From the IMG/VR virus record IMGVR_UViG_3300041403_000661, positions 1 to 21,373 of that record: a stretch of 21,373 bases of DNA. One strand, 5' to 3'. Source of the DNA: a virus. Positions 1 through 6,515 of this stretch are shown in pieces (position 1 is the stretch's first letter; each line of letters starts with the position of its first letter). The notes beneath the pieces are model-generated. The model ran no database searches, was not told the origin of the DNA, and worked only from the letters and a program-made list of their open reading frames with translations. The position numbers were made by a program, and so were the translations under genes.

Positions 1-233
1 ATTGGTGAATTGCTTGTATAATCGTGTAATATATCTCCAACAGGAATTATCCCCATACCTTGTGGATTGGGGGTTGCTTTACCTGAAAATATCTTTGTGT
101 TAAAAATGTATAAATCATACTTATACCTGAACTTATCTTGTGTGTTCGTTGTTGCTGAAATCACAAAATAATTATCAGGTGATAATGTTGGTTGTATCCC
201 GTCTATATTCTTCGTTATTGTAATCTGTCCCAT
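1..233 (-). CDS. Virion structural protein, N-terminal part (runs off the left edge)
   Basis: This partial gene starts with ATG at 231-233 and stays open to base 1, giving about 77 residues that begin MGQITITKNIDGIQPTLSPD. Its start overlaps the TAA stop of the previous gene (233-235) as TAATG, so it belongs to the same tail operon. The visible part is rich in Thr, Tyr, Asn and aromatic residues, has no signal peptide or membrane segment, and looks like a beta-rich virion protein. Its place directly after two tail-completion-like genes makes a tail or baseplate protein likely, but no specific family is recognised and the C-terminus is missing. Confidence 0.6.
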   Translation of the reverse strand, partial: MGQITITKNIDGIQPTLSPDNYFVISATTNTQDKFRYKYDLYIFNTKIFSGKATPNPQGMGIIPVGDILHDYTSNSP

Positions 234-790
234 TATGTGTTATATGTTAAATCTCTTGATTGTTTAGATAATACCAACAATTTCTCATCTATAAACTCTT
301 CAAATCTTTCTGCGTAATCCTCTTCACCTTGTTCTATCAAATCGTCTATGATATTATCTATTGCGTTGTTTATGAAGTTAATACCTCCAATACCTTTCAT
401 CCATACACTCCTTCTAACAAGATACGATGTGCTCTCAAATGATAAACCAGGAAATGTCCCTATCTTCTGTCTAACCCAAGTATCTATTGCGTTTTTAAAT
501 GTTGTTGAACCCTTTGTTCCTTTACCACCAGGTTTTCTACCTCTATCAACAAACTCATAATAATTATCCATCACAATAACTCCCACATCTTCACCATCCA
601 CATTCCTTACTTCATAACTAATACTATTGGATAGATTACCTGTGTTATTCTTTGGGAATTGACCTATGGTCTTTGGACGACCAGGTCTGTTCCTTTGGGG
701 GTTATATCCTCTCGGTTGGTATGATTTACTTAACTCTACCTTGAGTTGTTTAACCAACATTTTTAACATTTTTTCCATTCCTTCTTCCAT
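233..790 (-). CDS. HK97 gp10-like tail completion / neck protein
   Basis: The 185-residue protein starts at ATG 788-790 (TGATG overlap with the previous stop); a GTG one codon upstream is less likely. The N-terminus has an amphipathic helix (EGMEKMLKMLVKQLKVEL). It is followed by a Pro/Arg-rich loop, a beta region with DNYYEFVDRGRKPGG, an AIDTWVRQK helix and a STSYLVRRS...KGI stretch. This order (Y-x-x-F-V-D-x-G, then a Trp helix, then a long C-terminal helix) matches HK97 gp10-like proteins, which join the head connector to the tail tube. Context agrees: it follows a tail-terminator-like gene. The family call rests on motif recognition only. Confidence 0.6.
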   Translation of the reverse strand: MEEGMEKMLKMLVKQLKVELSKSYQPRGYNPQRNRPGRPKTIGQFPKNNTGNLSNSISYEVRNVDGEDVGVIVMDNYYEFVDRGRKPGGKGTKGSTTFKNAIDTWVRQKIGTFPGLSFESTSYLVRRSVWMKGIGGINFINNAIDNIIDDLIEQGEEDYAERFEEFIDEKLLVLSKQSRDLTYNT

Positions 791-1278
791 CACTCAATAA
801 CTACCATATCAGAACAAGTGTTTATGCTGTCTCTAACTATGATAGTTAAGTCCAACGAAACACCCCCAATAAAGTCATTAAATCTCTCTTGGAAGGGAAT
901 ACCATTAACAGGAAAAGTTATATCAAATACATCCGTTAAATCAACGGAATTGGGATTAGATGGGGGGTTCGTGATGTATGATATTAAGTCCTTTGCGATA
1001 AGACCCATATTGGATATAACATATTTTCCATTCTCATTACCATCTTGTAATATATCACCAAAAACAATACTAATATCATATTGTGTGGTGGTCTTGTTAT
1101 ATGTGATATTCTGTGGGGTGATAAACATAAGGGGATATTTTACATCATCCACCTTTTCGTTTTTTCTTGAAAAATCAACAAGATTACCAAAACCATAATT
1201 GTTAATTTGTTTATGATATTTGGCGAACTTGAATAGTTCATCAATTACTGAATTAAAAGTCATTTCAGGATAAGTCAT
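790..1278 (-). CDS. Probable tail terminator / tail completion protein
   Basis: The 162-residue protein starts at ATG 1276-1278, overlapping the previous stop as ATGA. It has an N-terminal helix, then YPLMFITPQ, a beta strand pattern TTQYDISIVFGDIL, and a C-terminal strand ending IIVRDSINTCSD. The pattern 'helix; YPLMFI-P; alternating strand with D-I-L; late F-D-F-x-G-x-S-L-D-L-x-I' resembles small tail-completion proteins of Bacteroidota phages. Such proteins cap the tail tube before it joins the head. Its position next to the gp10-like gene supports a role in head-tail joining. Catalytic motifs are absent. The function is inferred from pattern and context. Confidence 0.5.
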   Translation of the reverse strand: MTYPEMTFNSVIDELFKFAKYHKQINNYGFGNLVDFSRKNEKVDDVKYPLMFITPQNITYNKTTTQYDISIVFGDILQDGNENGKYVISNMGLIAKDLISYITNPPSNPNSVDLTDVFDITFPVNGIPFQERFNDFIGGVSLDLTIIVRDSINTCSDMVVIE

Positions 1279-1427
1279 CGTCTTATTTGTTTTTGTCTGG
1301 CTTTCTTTATTGCGTTCATTTCTCTTGTTCGCTTGTCTTTATAATATGATAAATAATTAAAACACCTTGAAGTAGAATATTTTAATATCTCGTCAATTTT
1401 TGTTATATCATCATTCGCCAACAACAT
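1275..1427 (-). CDS. Small basic protein, possible second tail assembly chaperone
   Basis: This 50-residue gene starts at ATG 1425-1427, sharing bases with the TGA stop of the preceding 222-residue gene (TGATG), and ends in an ATGA overlap with the next gene. The sequence MLLANDDITKIDEILKYS...RQKQIRR is helical and ends strongly basic. A longer version of this frame (TTG at 1472, 65 residues) also exists, so its reading could extend back into the upstream gene. A short gene overlapping the end of a tail-chaperone-like gene recalls the gpG/gpGT layout of lambda-like phages. No clear slippery heptamer was seen in the overlap, so restart at TGATG is preferred. Confidence 0.55.
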   Translation of the reverse strand: MLLANDDITKIDEILKYSTSRCFNYLSYYKDKRTREMNAIKKARQKQIRR

Positions 1428-2095
1428 CAGTTGGGTTTGATAAAATCTTGCGGTAATTTCCCAATTAGCCAAGTCGGGAGTTTCCTCTTCATATATTCTA
1501 CTACCTTCATTCTCTTCCTCATCTTGATGTTCTTCCGCTTCAAAATATGTATCGTATCTTTTGTATATTGATTTGTAAATCTCAAAAAAAAAACAGAAGC
1601 ACCAGCAACATAATCAAAGGGGAGTTCCAAAAACTCTTCTGACCTTTTGATACAATCTTCCGTATCGTAAGGTTCAAGTATGTATTTTTTTCCTATCTGT
1701 GCTTTAATAGGTCTGTAATATAACGCAACAATCTTATTGAGGTTTTCTTTGAACCCCATACTGATAAAGGTTTCTAAATCTATCCATCCACCAAAGTTAA
1801 GTTTTGTTAAATCTGTTTCCAACCCATATAACTTATCTTTAAACTCAAAGGTTGCTCTAACAGATTTACCCCTATCGTTCATCTTTTCTTTTAAGATTTT
1901 ATTAACAATATATAACGACCTTTTGTCGTCAATCTTCTTAATAACTTTCTCTGGTATTCCCGTTATTAACTCCATCAGTTTGGGGGTGGTTAAATCGTCC
2001 TTATTCATCTTCTGTAAGGTCATATACTCCCCAAGAGTTAATTGTGGATTTATGGTGTATTTCTCTCCGTCTATTGTGAGTTTAATGTCGTTCAT
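1427..2095 (-). CDS. Putative tail assembly chaperone
   Basis: The 222-residue protein starts at ATG 2093-2095 with an ATGA overlap to the HNH gene upstream. It opens with a short beta hairpin (DIKLTIDGEKYTI), then LTLGEYMTLQKM and an ELITGIPEKVIKKI helix. The middle has WIDLETFISMGFKENL and ALYYRPI, and the basic C-terminus is helical. The pattern 'L-T-L-G-E-Y; L-I-T-G-I-P-E; W-I-D-L-E-T; L-Y-Y-R-P-I' recurs in proteins of phages from Bacteroidota and marine samples, which I read as tail assembly chaperone-like. Its position just before the tail completion genes fits. It could instead be another conserved tail factor. Confidence 0.45.
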   Translation of the reverse strand: MNDIKLTIDGEKYTINPQLTLGEYMTLQKMNKDDLTTPKLMELITGIPEKVIKKIDDKRSLYIVNKILKEKMNDRGKSVRATFEFKDKLYGLETDLTKLNFGGWIDLETFISMGFKENLNKIVALYYRPIKAQIGKKYILEPYDTEDCIKRSEEFLELPFDYVAGASVFFLRFTNQYTKDTIHILKRKNIKMRKRMKVVEYMKRKLPTWLIGKLPQDFIKPN

Positions 2096-2511
2096 ATCTT
2101 ATTCCAAGTTTTTCCTTTTATACAATTACTAATTGTTGTCTTCGCAACATCAAACATCGCTGCCAGTTGTGAATAACTATAAATATTTTTTTTATACAAA
2201 TCTCTTATCTCTTCTGCTAATTCCATATTGAGTTTGTTATATTCCCTCCTTCTACAATTAAACGCATTTGTGGTTAGTCGTAGGTTCTCCAATCTATTAT
2301 CCAACTTATCGTTGTTAATATGGTCTATAGTCATCTTATCTGGTATGGGTTCATTAAAGTATTCATATACGAACCTATGGACTGATTGTGCGTGTGCCTT
2401 ACCATCATAATACATCTTGAAGTAATAATACCCCGATGGGTTTATCCAACATTTCATTTGTCTTCCATTCTCGTTATATACATAACCTTCTTTTGTGGCA
2501 TAATAAGTCAT
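2092..2511 (-). CDS. HNH homing endonuclease with C-terminal helix-turn-helix
   Basis: The 139-residue protein starts at ATG 2509-2511. The N-terminal half forms the HNH_3-type nuclease: H45 in SVHRFVYE, then TIDHINNDKLDNRLENLR at 61-78 with D63-H64, N67 and N76 as the metal and catalytic positions. Residues 97-135 look like a DNA-binding helix-turn-helix (SQLAAMFDVAKTTISN). Such free-standing nucleases cut a site in a phage lacking the gene and spread by repair. The gene sits between the large terminase subunit and a tail gene and overlaps both by 4 nt (ATGA), so it is translated as part of the late operon. All active-site residues are present. Confidence 0.9.
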   Translation of the reverse strand: MTYYATKEGYVYNENGRQMKCWINPSGYYYFKMYYDGKAHAQSVHRFVYEYFNEPIPDKMTIDHINNDKLDNRLENLRLTTNAFNCRRREYNKLNMELAEEIRDLYKKNIYSYSQLAAMFDVAKTTISNCIKGKTWNKI

Positions 2512-3662
2512 ACTAAAGCATATTTTCCTCTGTTTATTGATTTCGGGTGTAATTCCATTTCTACTGCGTAGCGAAGTGCGTCTATACTATGATTGTTTCT
2601 GTCCTCTGGTATTCCAAGTATTCTACCATCTTTATCTGTCTTATATTTGTAGGAGTTAAACTCTTTTAATATATTTGGACTATCTACAATATGTATATAG
2701 TGTCTTTTAAGTAATTGAAGACCATATTCTATTGTTGTCTTCTTTGTTGGTTTGATATTAAACCCGCTCCTTCTAATTTCTTCTATGGCTGCTGGTTGGG
2801 AACTATCAGCCCATATATTATCTGTTCTATCCATCTGTAATTCACTCATACGATATATTAAATCACTAATGGTTAAATTACTTTCATATATCAATTCTTT
2901 AAAATATAAATGTTCTCCGTCTTTATATACTGATACTAATGCGTTCGCATCAACAAATCCAAAATCTAATCCATATCCCAATAACTTTGCTGTTGGTGGT
3001 ATTGTTTGTTCTTCTGTAAATGTTGTGAATACCAACTCTCTCGCAATTCCCCTTTCACCTAATGTGAATACTCTGTAAAGGTTTTCATCTTTGTCTTTTA
3101 GTGCTTCTATTTCATCTATTACTGCCTGTTGTAAAAAGACATTATCCTTGTATGTCGTTTTGAACCAATAACAAGTTTCTTTCTCCTCTTCTTCATATAT
3201 CCAACTATCTATATCACTTGGGTTATAATCTATAATAATCTTCTCTCTTGTTCTTATTGCCAGTTGTGTATATTCGTCTCTGTGTAATTCGTTTGCTTCA
3301 TTTATAAAACAAATATCTCTGGAACGACCACGAAGTTTTTGTTCGTCTTCACTATTAAGGAACTCTATTGTGTTATTGTTTAGTGTATAATACATCTCCT
3401 GTCGTCTTAAATCATTTGGATTGTATCTCCCGAACATTTCCAACACTTCAATAAAATCTTTCATTACAGACCCCTTTAATGATGGATAGTTTTTTCTAAC
3501 GATTGATATTGTTTTGTTTTTATTTCTTAAACAATATACTACCAACCATATACAGATGTTAAATGTCTTACCACTTCTTGAACCACCACGACAACTAATC
3601 ATTCTGTAGTTGTCTATGTTGTTTTCAATTTCCTCAAACACTCTCGTAGTTTTTATATTCAT
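2508..3662 (-). CDS. terL: Terminase large subunit
   Basis: This is the 384-residue packaging motor ATPase and headful nuclease (Terminase_3 / PBSX-like group), acting at the portal vertex. Walker A is GGSRSGKT at 26-33, and Walker B with the catalytic acid is ICFINEAN at 117-124. The C-terminal RNase H-like nuclease shows its acidic residues in LDFG (D233), ADSS (D286) and HSIDALR (D361). Length is normal to slightly short. The start at ATG 3660-3662 follows a terminator hairpin and an ATATTTAT motif 18 nt upstream, so it may have its own promoter. It is separated from the small subunit by an inserted HNH cassette. Confidence 0.95.
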   Translation of the reverse strand: MNIKTTRVFEEIENNIDNYRMISCRGGSRSGKTFNICIWLVVYCLRNKNKTISIVRKNYPSLKGSVMKDFIEVLEMFGRYNPNDLRRQEMYYTLNNNTIEFLNSEDEQKLRGRSRDICFINEANELHRDEYTQLAIRTREKIIIDYNPSDIDSWIYEEEEKETCYWFKTTYKDNVFLQQAVIDEIEALKDKDENLYRVFTLGERGIARELVFTTFTEEQTIPPTAKLLGYGLDFGFVDANALVSVYKDGEHLYFKELIYESNLTISDLIYRMSELQMDRTDNIWADSSQPAAIEEIRRSGFNIKPTKKTTIEYGLQLLKRHYIHIVDSPNILKEFNSYKYKTDKDGRILGIPEDRNNHSIDALRYAVEMELHPKSINRGKYALV

Positions 3663-3700
3663 CGTTCATATAATATAACCATAAATATCTAAAAGAAAAG

Positions 3701-3726
3701 AAAAGTCCCCGTTTTAGAGGACTTTT
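3701..3726. terminator. Bidirectional hairpin terminator after the HNH cassette
   Basis: An 8-bp stem AAAAGTCC (3701-3708) pairs with GGACTTTT (3719-3726). The plus strand continues in a T-run and the minus strand continues as CTTTTCTTTTAG. The stop codon of the minus-strand HNH gene (3714-3716) lies in the loop. It should end HNH transcription before the large terminase gene. Confidence 0.65.
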
Positions 3727-4451
3727 TTTCTCATCATCTTATACCACTCTTCAAATCCATCAGGGACTTTGTTTGACTTAATTATATTGTCTTTAGCCCA
3801 TAATGGTTGGAAGTTAGTGTAGTGATTGAAGATATACATATCTTCTTCTGTCTGTGCGAGTGATACAGGATAATAATGGTCGTAATGCCATTCTCCGTGA
3901 TTATCCCAAGTCATACCATCTACAAATTGATTTTCAATATGTTTTTTTAATGTCTTCCAATCACATTTTAAGTAATTATAAGTTTTAGATTTTTTACTCC
4001 AACCTTTTTTCTTAAAAGAAGAAATTAAAATGTTTCTAAAATTATGTGTTAATTTAAATATCTTATCCTTTTTTTTTCTTTGTTTTTGATATTGATTACT
4101 ATATTCGCACATCCTTTTTTTATTTTTTCTAAAATAAACTATTTTATTTTTTAATAATTCATCGCGATTATCATAATAATATTCTTTTTGTTTTTTTAAT
4201 AATTCATCGCGATTATCATAATAATATTCTTTTTGTTTTTTTATTATTTTCTCTTTATTATTATAATAATACTCTTTTTGTTTTTTTCTGGTTTCTAATT
4301 TTTTGTTTTTGTATGATTTCTTTCTATCTTCATTAATACATAATTTACAACGAGAAGTTAAAGAATTTTTTTGTTTATAAAAATATTCACTCGTCAAGGG
4401 TTTCTCCTCCCCACACTTACTACACTTCTTATATGTGATTTCTTGTTCCAT
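3714..4451 (-). CDS. HNH endonuclease with N-terminal zinc ribbon and Tyr/Lys repeats
   Basis: The 245-residue protein starts at ATG 4449-4451; a start 16 codons further up would lie across the promoter and is unlikely. The N-terminus is a CxxC...CxxC zinc ribbon (Cys10, 13, 35, 38). Residues 56-115 are about four 15-residue repeats of the type KKQKEYYYDNRDELL, two of them identical at DNA level. The C-terminal nuclease has WHYDHYYPVS (D191-H192), then NFQPL and N222, the usual HNH order. The gene has its own promoter (4456-4487) and is bounded by terminators on both sides. It looks like an independent mobile cassette inserted between the terminase genes. Confidence 0.85.
   Translation of the reverse strand: MEQEITYKKCSKCGEEKPLTSEYFYKQKNSLTSRCKLCINEDRKKSYKNKKLETRKKQKEYYYNNKEKIIKKQKEYYYDNRDELLKKQKEYYYDNRDELLKNKIVYFRKNKKRMCEYSNQYQKQRKKKDKIFKLTHNFRNILISSFKKKGWSKKSKTYNYLKCDWKTLKKHIENQFVDGMTWDNHGEWHYDHYYPVSLAQTEEDMYIFNHYTNFQPLWAKDNIIKSNKVPDGFEEWYKMMRKKVL
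4147..4243. repeat. 45-bp perfect tandem duplication in the HNH gene
   Basis: Bases 4147-4198 and 4192-4243 are identical with a period of 45 bp, that is 15 codons (KQKEYYYDNRDELLK twice). Diverged copies flank it in the protein. It is in frame, so it lengthens the Tyr/Lys linker without disrupting the gene. Confidence 0.9.
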
Positions 4452-4455
4452 ACCC

Positions 4456-4487
4456 CAAATATACAACAAATATTTTAATTCACAAAA
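4456..4487 (-). promoter_or_regulatory. Bacteroidota-type promoter of the HNH gene
   Basis: On the minus strand, TTTTG (4487-4483) is followed by a 19-nt spacer and TATATTTG (4463-4456), an exact TAnnTTTG -7 element. The ATG begins 4 nt later, at 4451. Transcription would therefore start at or within a few bases of the start codon, giving a leaderless or nearly leaderless message. Confidence 0.7.
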
Positions 4488-4489
4488 TA

Positions 4490-4519
4490 AATCCCCCAAC
4501 CTCGTTAGGTCAGGGGATT
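4490..4519 (-). terminator. Rho-independent terminator after the small terminase gene
   Basis: On the minus strand AATCCCC pairs with GGGGATT, with a second short helix ACC/GGT inside and a TAACGA-type loop, followed by TTATTTTG. It lies about 65 bases past the stop of the small terminase gene and directly before the HNH promoter. The stretch 4520-4583 holds only AT-rich leader and one GATATTTATT motif. Confidence 0.7.
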
Positions 4520-4583
4520 AAAAAATAAATCAATTAAAAAAAATATATTAAATATGGCAGATACTAAAATCTAATAATAAATA

Positions 4584-5048
4584 TCACTGACTTTCCTTAT
4601 CTTCATTATCTTCTATCTCTGGTCTGATAATTTGGATTTTGATTTTATCATCAACCTTGTTAATCTTTTCACCATCGGTTGTAATATCAACATTAACCTT
4701 CCAACTATCTCTATATACATTAGACATATAATATTTGAAGAATTGACTATTTAATTTTTGACTTGTTCCTTCTTCCCAAGCCTGTCTTCCTTTTTCTTGC
4801 CACCATTCTTCACTAAAGGACATTGCCATATTAACAACCTTTTTTAACTTTGGGTCTCTATCCATAAGTTTATAAAATACATCTCTTGAGATGTTAAGGT
4901 AGTTGGCAAAGTTTGTTTTATTCTTTCCAACCTTCCCCAAGTTGATAATATCATCAGCCCAAGTTTCAGGCACCTTACCTCTTTCAACCAACCAGTCCAT
5001 ATTCACATAAGTTGGTCTATGAGGAGGATTTGGTTGGTTCTGTTCCAT
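4584..5048 (-). CDS. terS: Terminase small subunit (probable)
   Basis: The 154-residue protein starts at ATG 5046-5048, overlapping the holin stop as TAATG. After a Pro/Asn-rich start, residues about 20-90 form helices with a helix-turn-helix-like segment NFANYLNISRDVFYKLM, then a Trp-rich helix (EEWWQEKGRQAWEEG), and the C-terminus is charged with short beta strands. A DNA-binding N-terminal region, a helical core and an acidic tail are usual in small terminase subunits, which bind the packaging site. The same-strand large subunit lies downstream, now separated by the HNH cassette. There is no Walker motif, so it is not a second ATPase. Confidence 0.7.
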   Translation of the reverse strand: MEQNQPNPPHRPTYVNMDWLVERGKVPETWADDIINLGKVGKNKTNFANYLNISRDVFYKLMDRDPKLKKVVNMAMSFSEEWWQEKGRQAWEEGTSQKLNSQFFKYYMSNVYRDSWKVNVDITTDGEKINKVDDKIKIQIIRPEIEDNEDKESQ

Positions 5049-5239
5049 TATTTCTCTTCTTCGGTATTACTACCCTCAAACTTTATTTTGTTGTAATACG
5101 ACCATCCAAACGCAATCATAGTCATAACAGCACCAACAAGTTCTGTTAATGCGCTTTCATCTATAACACCTTTCGTCACCAGAACACCTGCTCCAAACGA
5201 CAAAATATGTCTTATCAATCCGTAAATCTTTTCGTTCAT
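5048..5239 (-). CDS. Small holin-like membrane protein
   Basis: The 63-residue protein has two hydrophobic segments, HILSFGAGVLVTKGVI (about 11-26) and LVGAVMTMIAFGWSYY (about 34-49), joined by the short acidic turn DESALTE. A charged tail follows (KFEGSNTEEEK). The pattern, with a Gly-rich first helix, an acidic link and a Trp-Ser-Tyr-Tyr end, matches the small phage holins of the Pam3-gp28-like group. These form holes in the inner membrane for lysis. It sits immediately upstream of the small terminase gene, a frequent site for lysis genes. The endolysin partner was not found in this window. Confidence 0.7.
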   Translation of the reverse strand: MNEKIYGLIRHILSFGAGVLVTKGVIDESALTELVGAVMTMIAFGWSYYNKIKFEGSNTEEEK

Positions 5240-5240
5240 C

Positions 5241-5468
5241 TTAAATTAGTTTTTTAAGTTTATTATATATAAATACTCCCTCTGTTGAATTGTTTAAGGG
5301 GTATATATCGTGGAAATGAATATTGAGAGTTTGTTTCTCATCAAATGTTAATTCATCATATGTTTTGTCTCCAATATTTTCCATCCAATATGTTTTCATC
5401 TTTGGGATATATGAATGTTGAATTGTTGGTGGTTGTGTAGTTCTTTTACAATTACAGGGTCTCCGCAT
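5241..5468 (-). CDS. Hypothetical 75-residue protein
   Basis: The protein starts at ATG 5466-5468, inside the last codons of the preceding gene (17-nt overlap), and ends one base before the holin start. The N-terminus is basic with CNCKR and Pro-rich; the middle is rich in Tyr, Asp and Glu (YDELTFDEKQTL), and it ends IYNKLKKLI. There is no membrane segment. The TFDEKQTLNIHFHDIY stretch suggests a small helical domain. The family is not recognised. The position in a lysis/packaging cluster is the only clue. The DNA at its 3' end carries a GAGTATTTATATA-type motif that may serve the holin. Confidence 0.5.
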   Translation of the reverse strand: MRRPCNCKRTTQPPTIQHSYIPKMKTYWMENIGDKTYDELTFDEKQTLNIHFHDIYPLNNSTEGVFIYNKLKKLI

Positions 5469-5697
5469 TCTTAATTATTTTTAACATATTGTTTATTGCT
5501 TCACACATCATATAGTTTTCCAATTCTTTTGCGAATTCAAGTTCATTTAACAATATCTCTTCTATCACCTCATCCATAACATCACCCATAATATTACTAT
5601 CTTCCTTCATTAACTTTAAACACCTTCTGGCACTCTCATACCTTTCATCTTCGGTCATCTTAAAGTATTCCTGTTCTTTGATGTTGTATATATCCAT
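5452..5697 (-). CDS. Hypothetical acidic helical protein, 81 residues
   Basis: The protein starts at ATG 5695-5697, preceded by ATATTTATAGAT, one of the clearest examples of the recurring start motif of this phage. It is almost entirely helical and acidic: residues 12-75 hold MTEDERYESARRCLKLMKE, then a long Glu/Leu helix. Two Cys are present, with no zinc-binding spacing. It is the first gene after a strong terminator (5725-5762), so it probably begins a new transcript with the holin and small terminase genes. The family is not recognised; a role as a small regulatory or inhibitor protein is only a guess. Confidence 0.5.
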   Translation of the reverse strand: MDIYNIKEQEYFKMTEDERYESARRCLKLMKEDSNIMGDVMDEVIEEILLNELEFAKELENYMMCEAINNMLKIIKNAETL

Positions 5698-5724
5698 ATC
5701 TATAAATATGTTAATGTAATAAAA

Positions 5725-5762
5725 AATCCCCGATGCTTAAGTTTGGGACTTCATCGGGGATT
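5725..5762 (-). terminator. Strong rho-independent terminator
   Basis: An 11-bp perfect stem (AATCCCCGATG at 5725-5735 with CATCGGGGATT at 5752-5762) encloses a 4-bp inner stem AAGT/ACTT. On the minus strand it is followed by TTTTTTATT. It ends the replication/spanin transcript about 40 bases after the stop at 5804. Confidence 0.85.
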
Positions 5763-5803
5763 GTGGTTTGTAGTAAAACTACGGAGCATATATTATGATA
5801 ATA

Positions 5804-6067
5804 TTAGTTATTTTTTTCCAATAAGTCAATTTTATCTTTGAGTTCTTTTATCATTTTCTCATAACCCTCACACTTTTCAGTTAATCGTTTGATTTCTTCA
5901 TCATAACGCTCTTTCATATCCAATATAACCTGATTGTATGCTTTCAAACTTTCGTTGAGGTTTGTTATGTATAATGCTTCCTCATTCTTCTTTCTTTTGT
6001 AATTACCACCCATATAGCCCAATAATGTAGTTAAAACGGGAATAACATAAGTTAAAAATTGTTCCAT
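5804..6067 (-). CDS. Membrane-anchored coiled-coil protein, spanin (Rz)-like
   Basis: The 87-residue protein has one N-terminal hydrophobic segment (FLTYVIPVLTTLLGYMGGNY, about 4-23), then a positive KRKK patch. From about 40 to the end it forms a charged heptad-rich coiled coil (MKERYDEEIKRLTEKCEGY... and KELKDKIDLLEK). One helix in the inner membrane with a coiled coil outside is the layout of an i-spanin (Rz), which joins inner and outer membranes in the last lysis step. The nearby holin fits. No separate outer-membrane lipoprotein partner was found. It could instead be another phage membrane protein of this shape. Confidence 0.5.
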   Translation of the reverse strand: MEQFLTYVIPVLTTLLGYMGGNYKRKKNEEALYITNLNESLKAYNQVILDMKERYDEEIKRLTEKCEGYEKMIKELKDKIDLLEKNN

Positions 6068-6099
6068 AGTTATTATCTTTTCTTATAAAGATAAATATA

Positions 6100-6498
6100 T
6101 CAAATCATTTTGTTTTTAATCATACCCCAATTCATTTTTGATTTTAAGTTTCTTACATCAAGAAACTTTTTTGATATATCTGCGAAATCGTTTGCGTGAT
6201 GTTTATAAGCCATTTGATATAACATAGTTGCGGTAAAATCTATTGGATTAAGTTTTTCCCTTATTTCAACTTTATCTCCTAATATACTTCCTTTGTAGTA
6301 AATGGAATATATTTCATTAAGAAATGTTTTCCACTCACTCTTTGGTATAATAACAGATACTAAATTACCAACTAAATAATGGTTATTATCTTCATCTATG
6401 TAGTTTATTATATAATCAGGATTAAATAATGTTTCTTCATCTATAATCAACTTTGGTGTGATTATATTAGTTTCTAATACTCTGTTTAATTCGTCCAT
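6100..6498 (-). CDS. Hypothetical protein, 132 residues
   Basis: The protein starts at ATG 6496-6498 after an AT-rich 17-base gap from the initiator gene. It is a mixed alpha/beta soluble protein: the N-terminus is LNRVLETNIITPKLIIDEE, then a beta hairpin (NNHYLVGNLVSVIIP), and a helical C-terminal half with TATMLYQMAYKHHANDFAD. The two His and the acidic residues there do not form a known metal motif. Being next in the operon after the replication initiator suggests a replication or early role, but the family is not recognised. Confidence 0.5.
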   Translation of the reverse strand: MDELNRVLETNIITPKLIIDEETLFNPDYIINYIDEDNNHYLVGNLVSVIIPKSEWKTFLNEIYSIYYKGSILGDKVEIREKLNPIDFTATMLYQMAYKHHANDFADISKKFLDVRNLKSKMNWGMIKNKMI

Positions 6499-6515
6499 AA
6501 TTTTTACTTTTTAAT

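Noticed and set aside
1427-1480. Programmed -1 frameshift joining the 222- and 65-residue frames
   Set aside because: No X-XXY-YYZ heptamer in the right frame was found, and a TGATG restart explains the layout without it.
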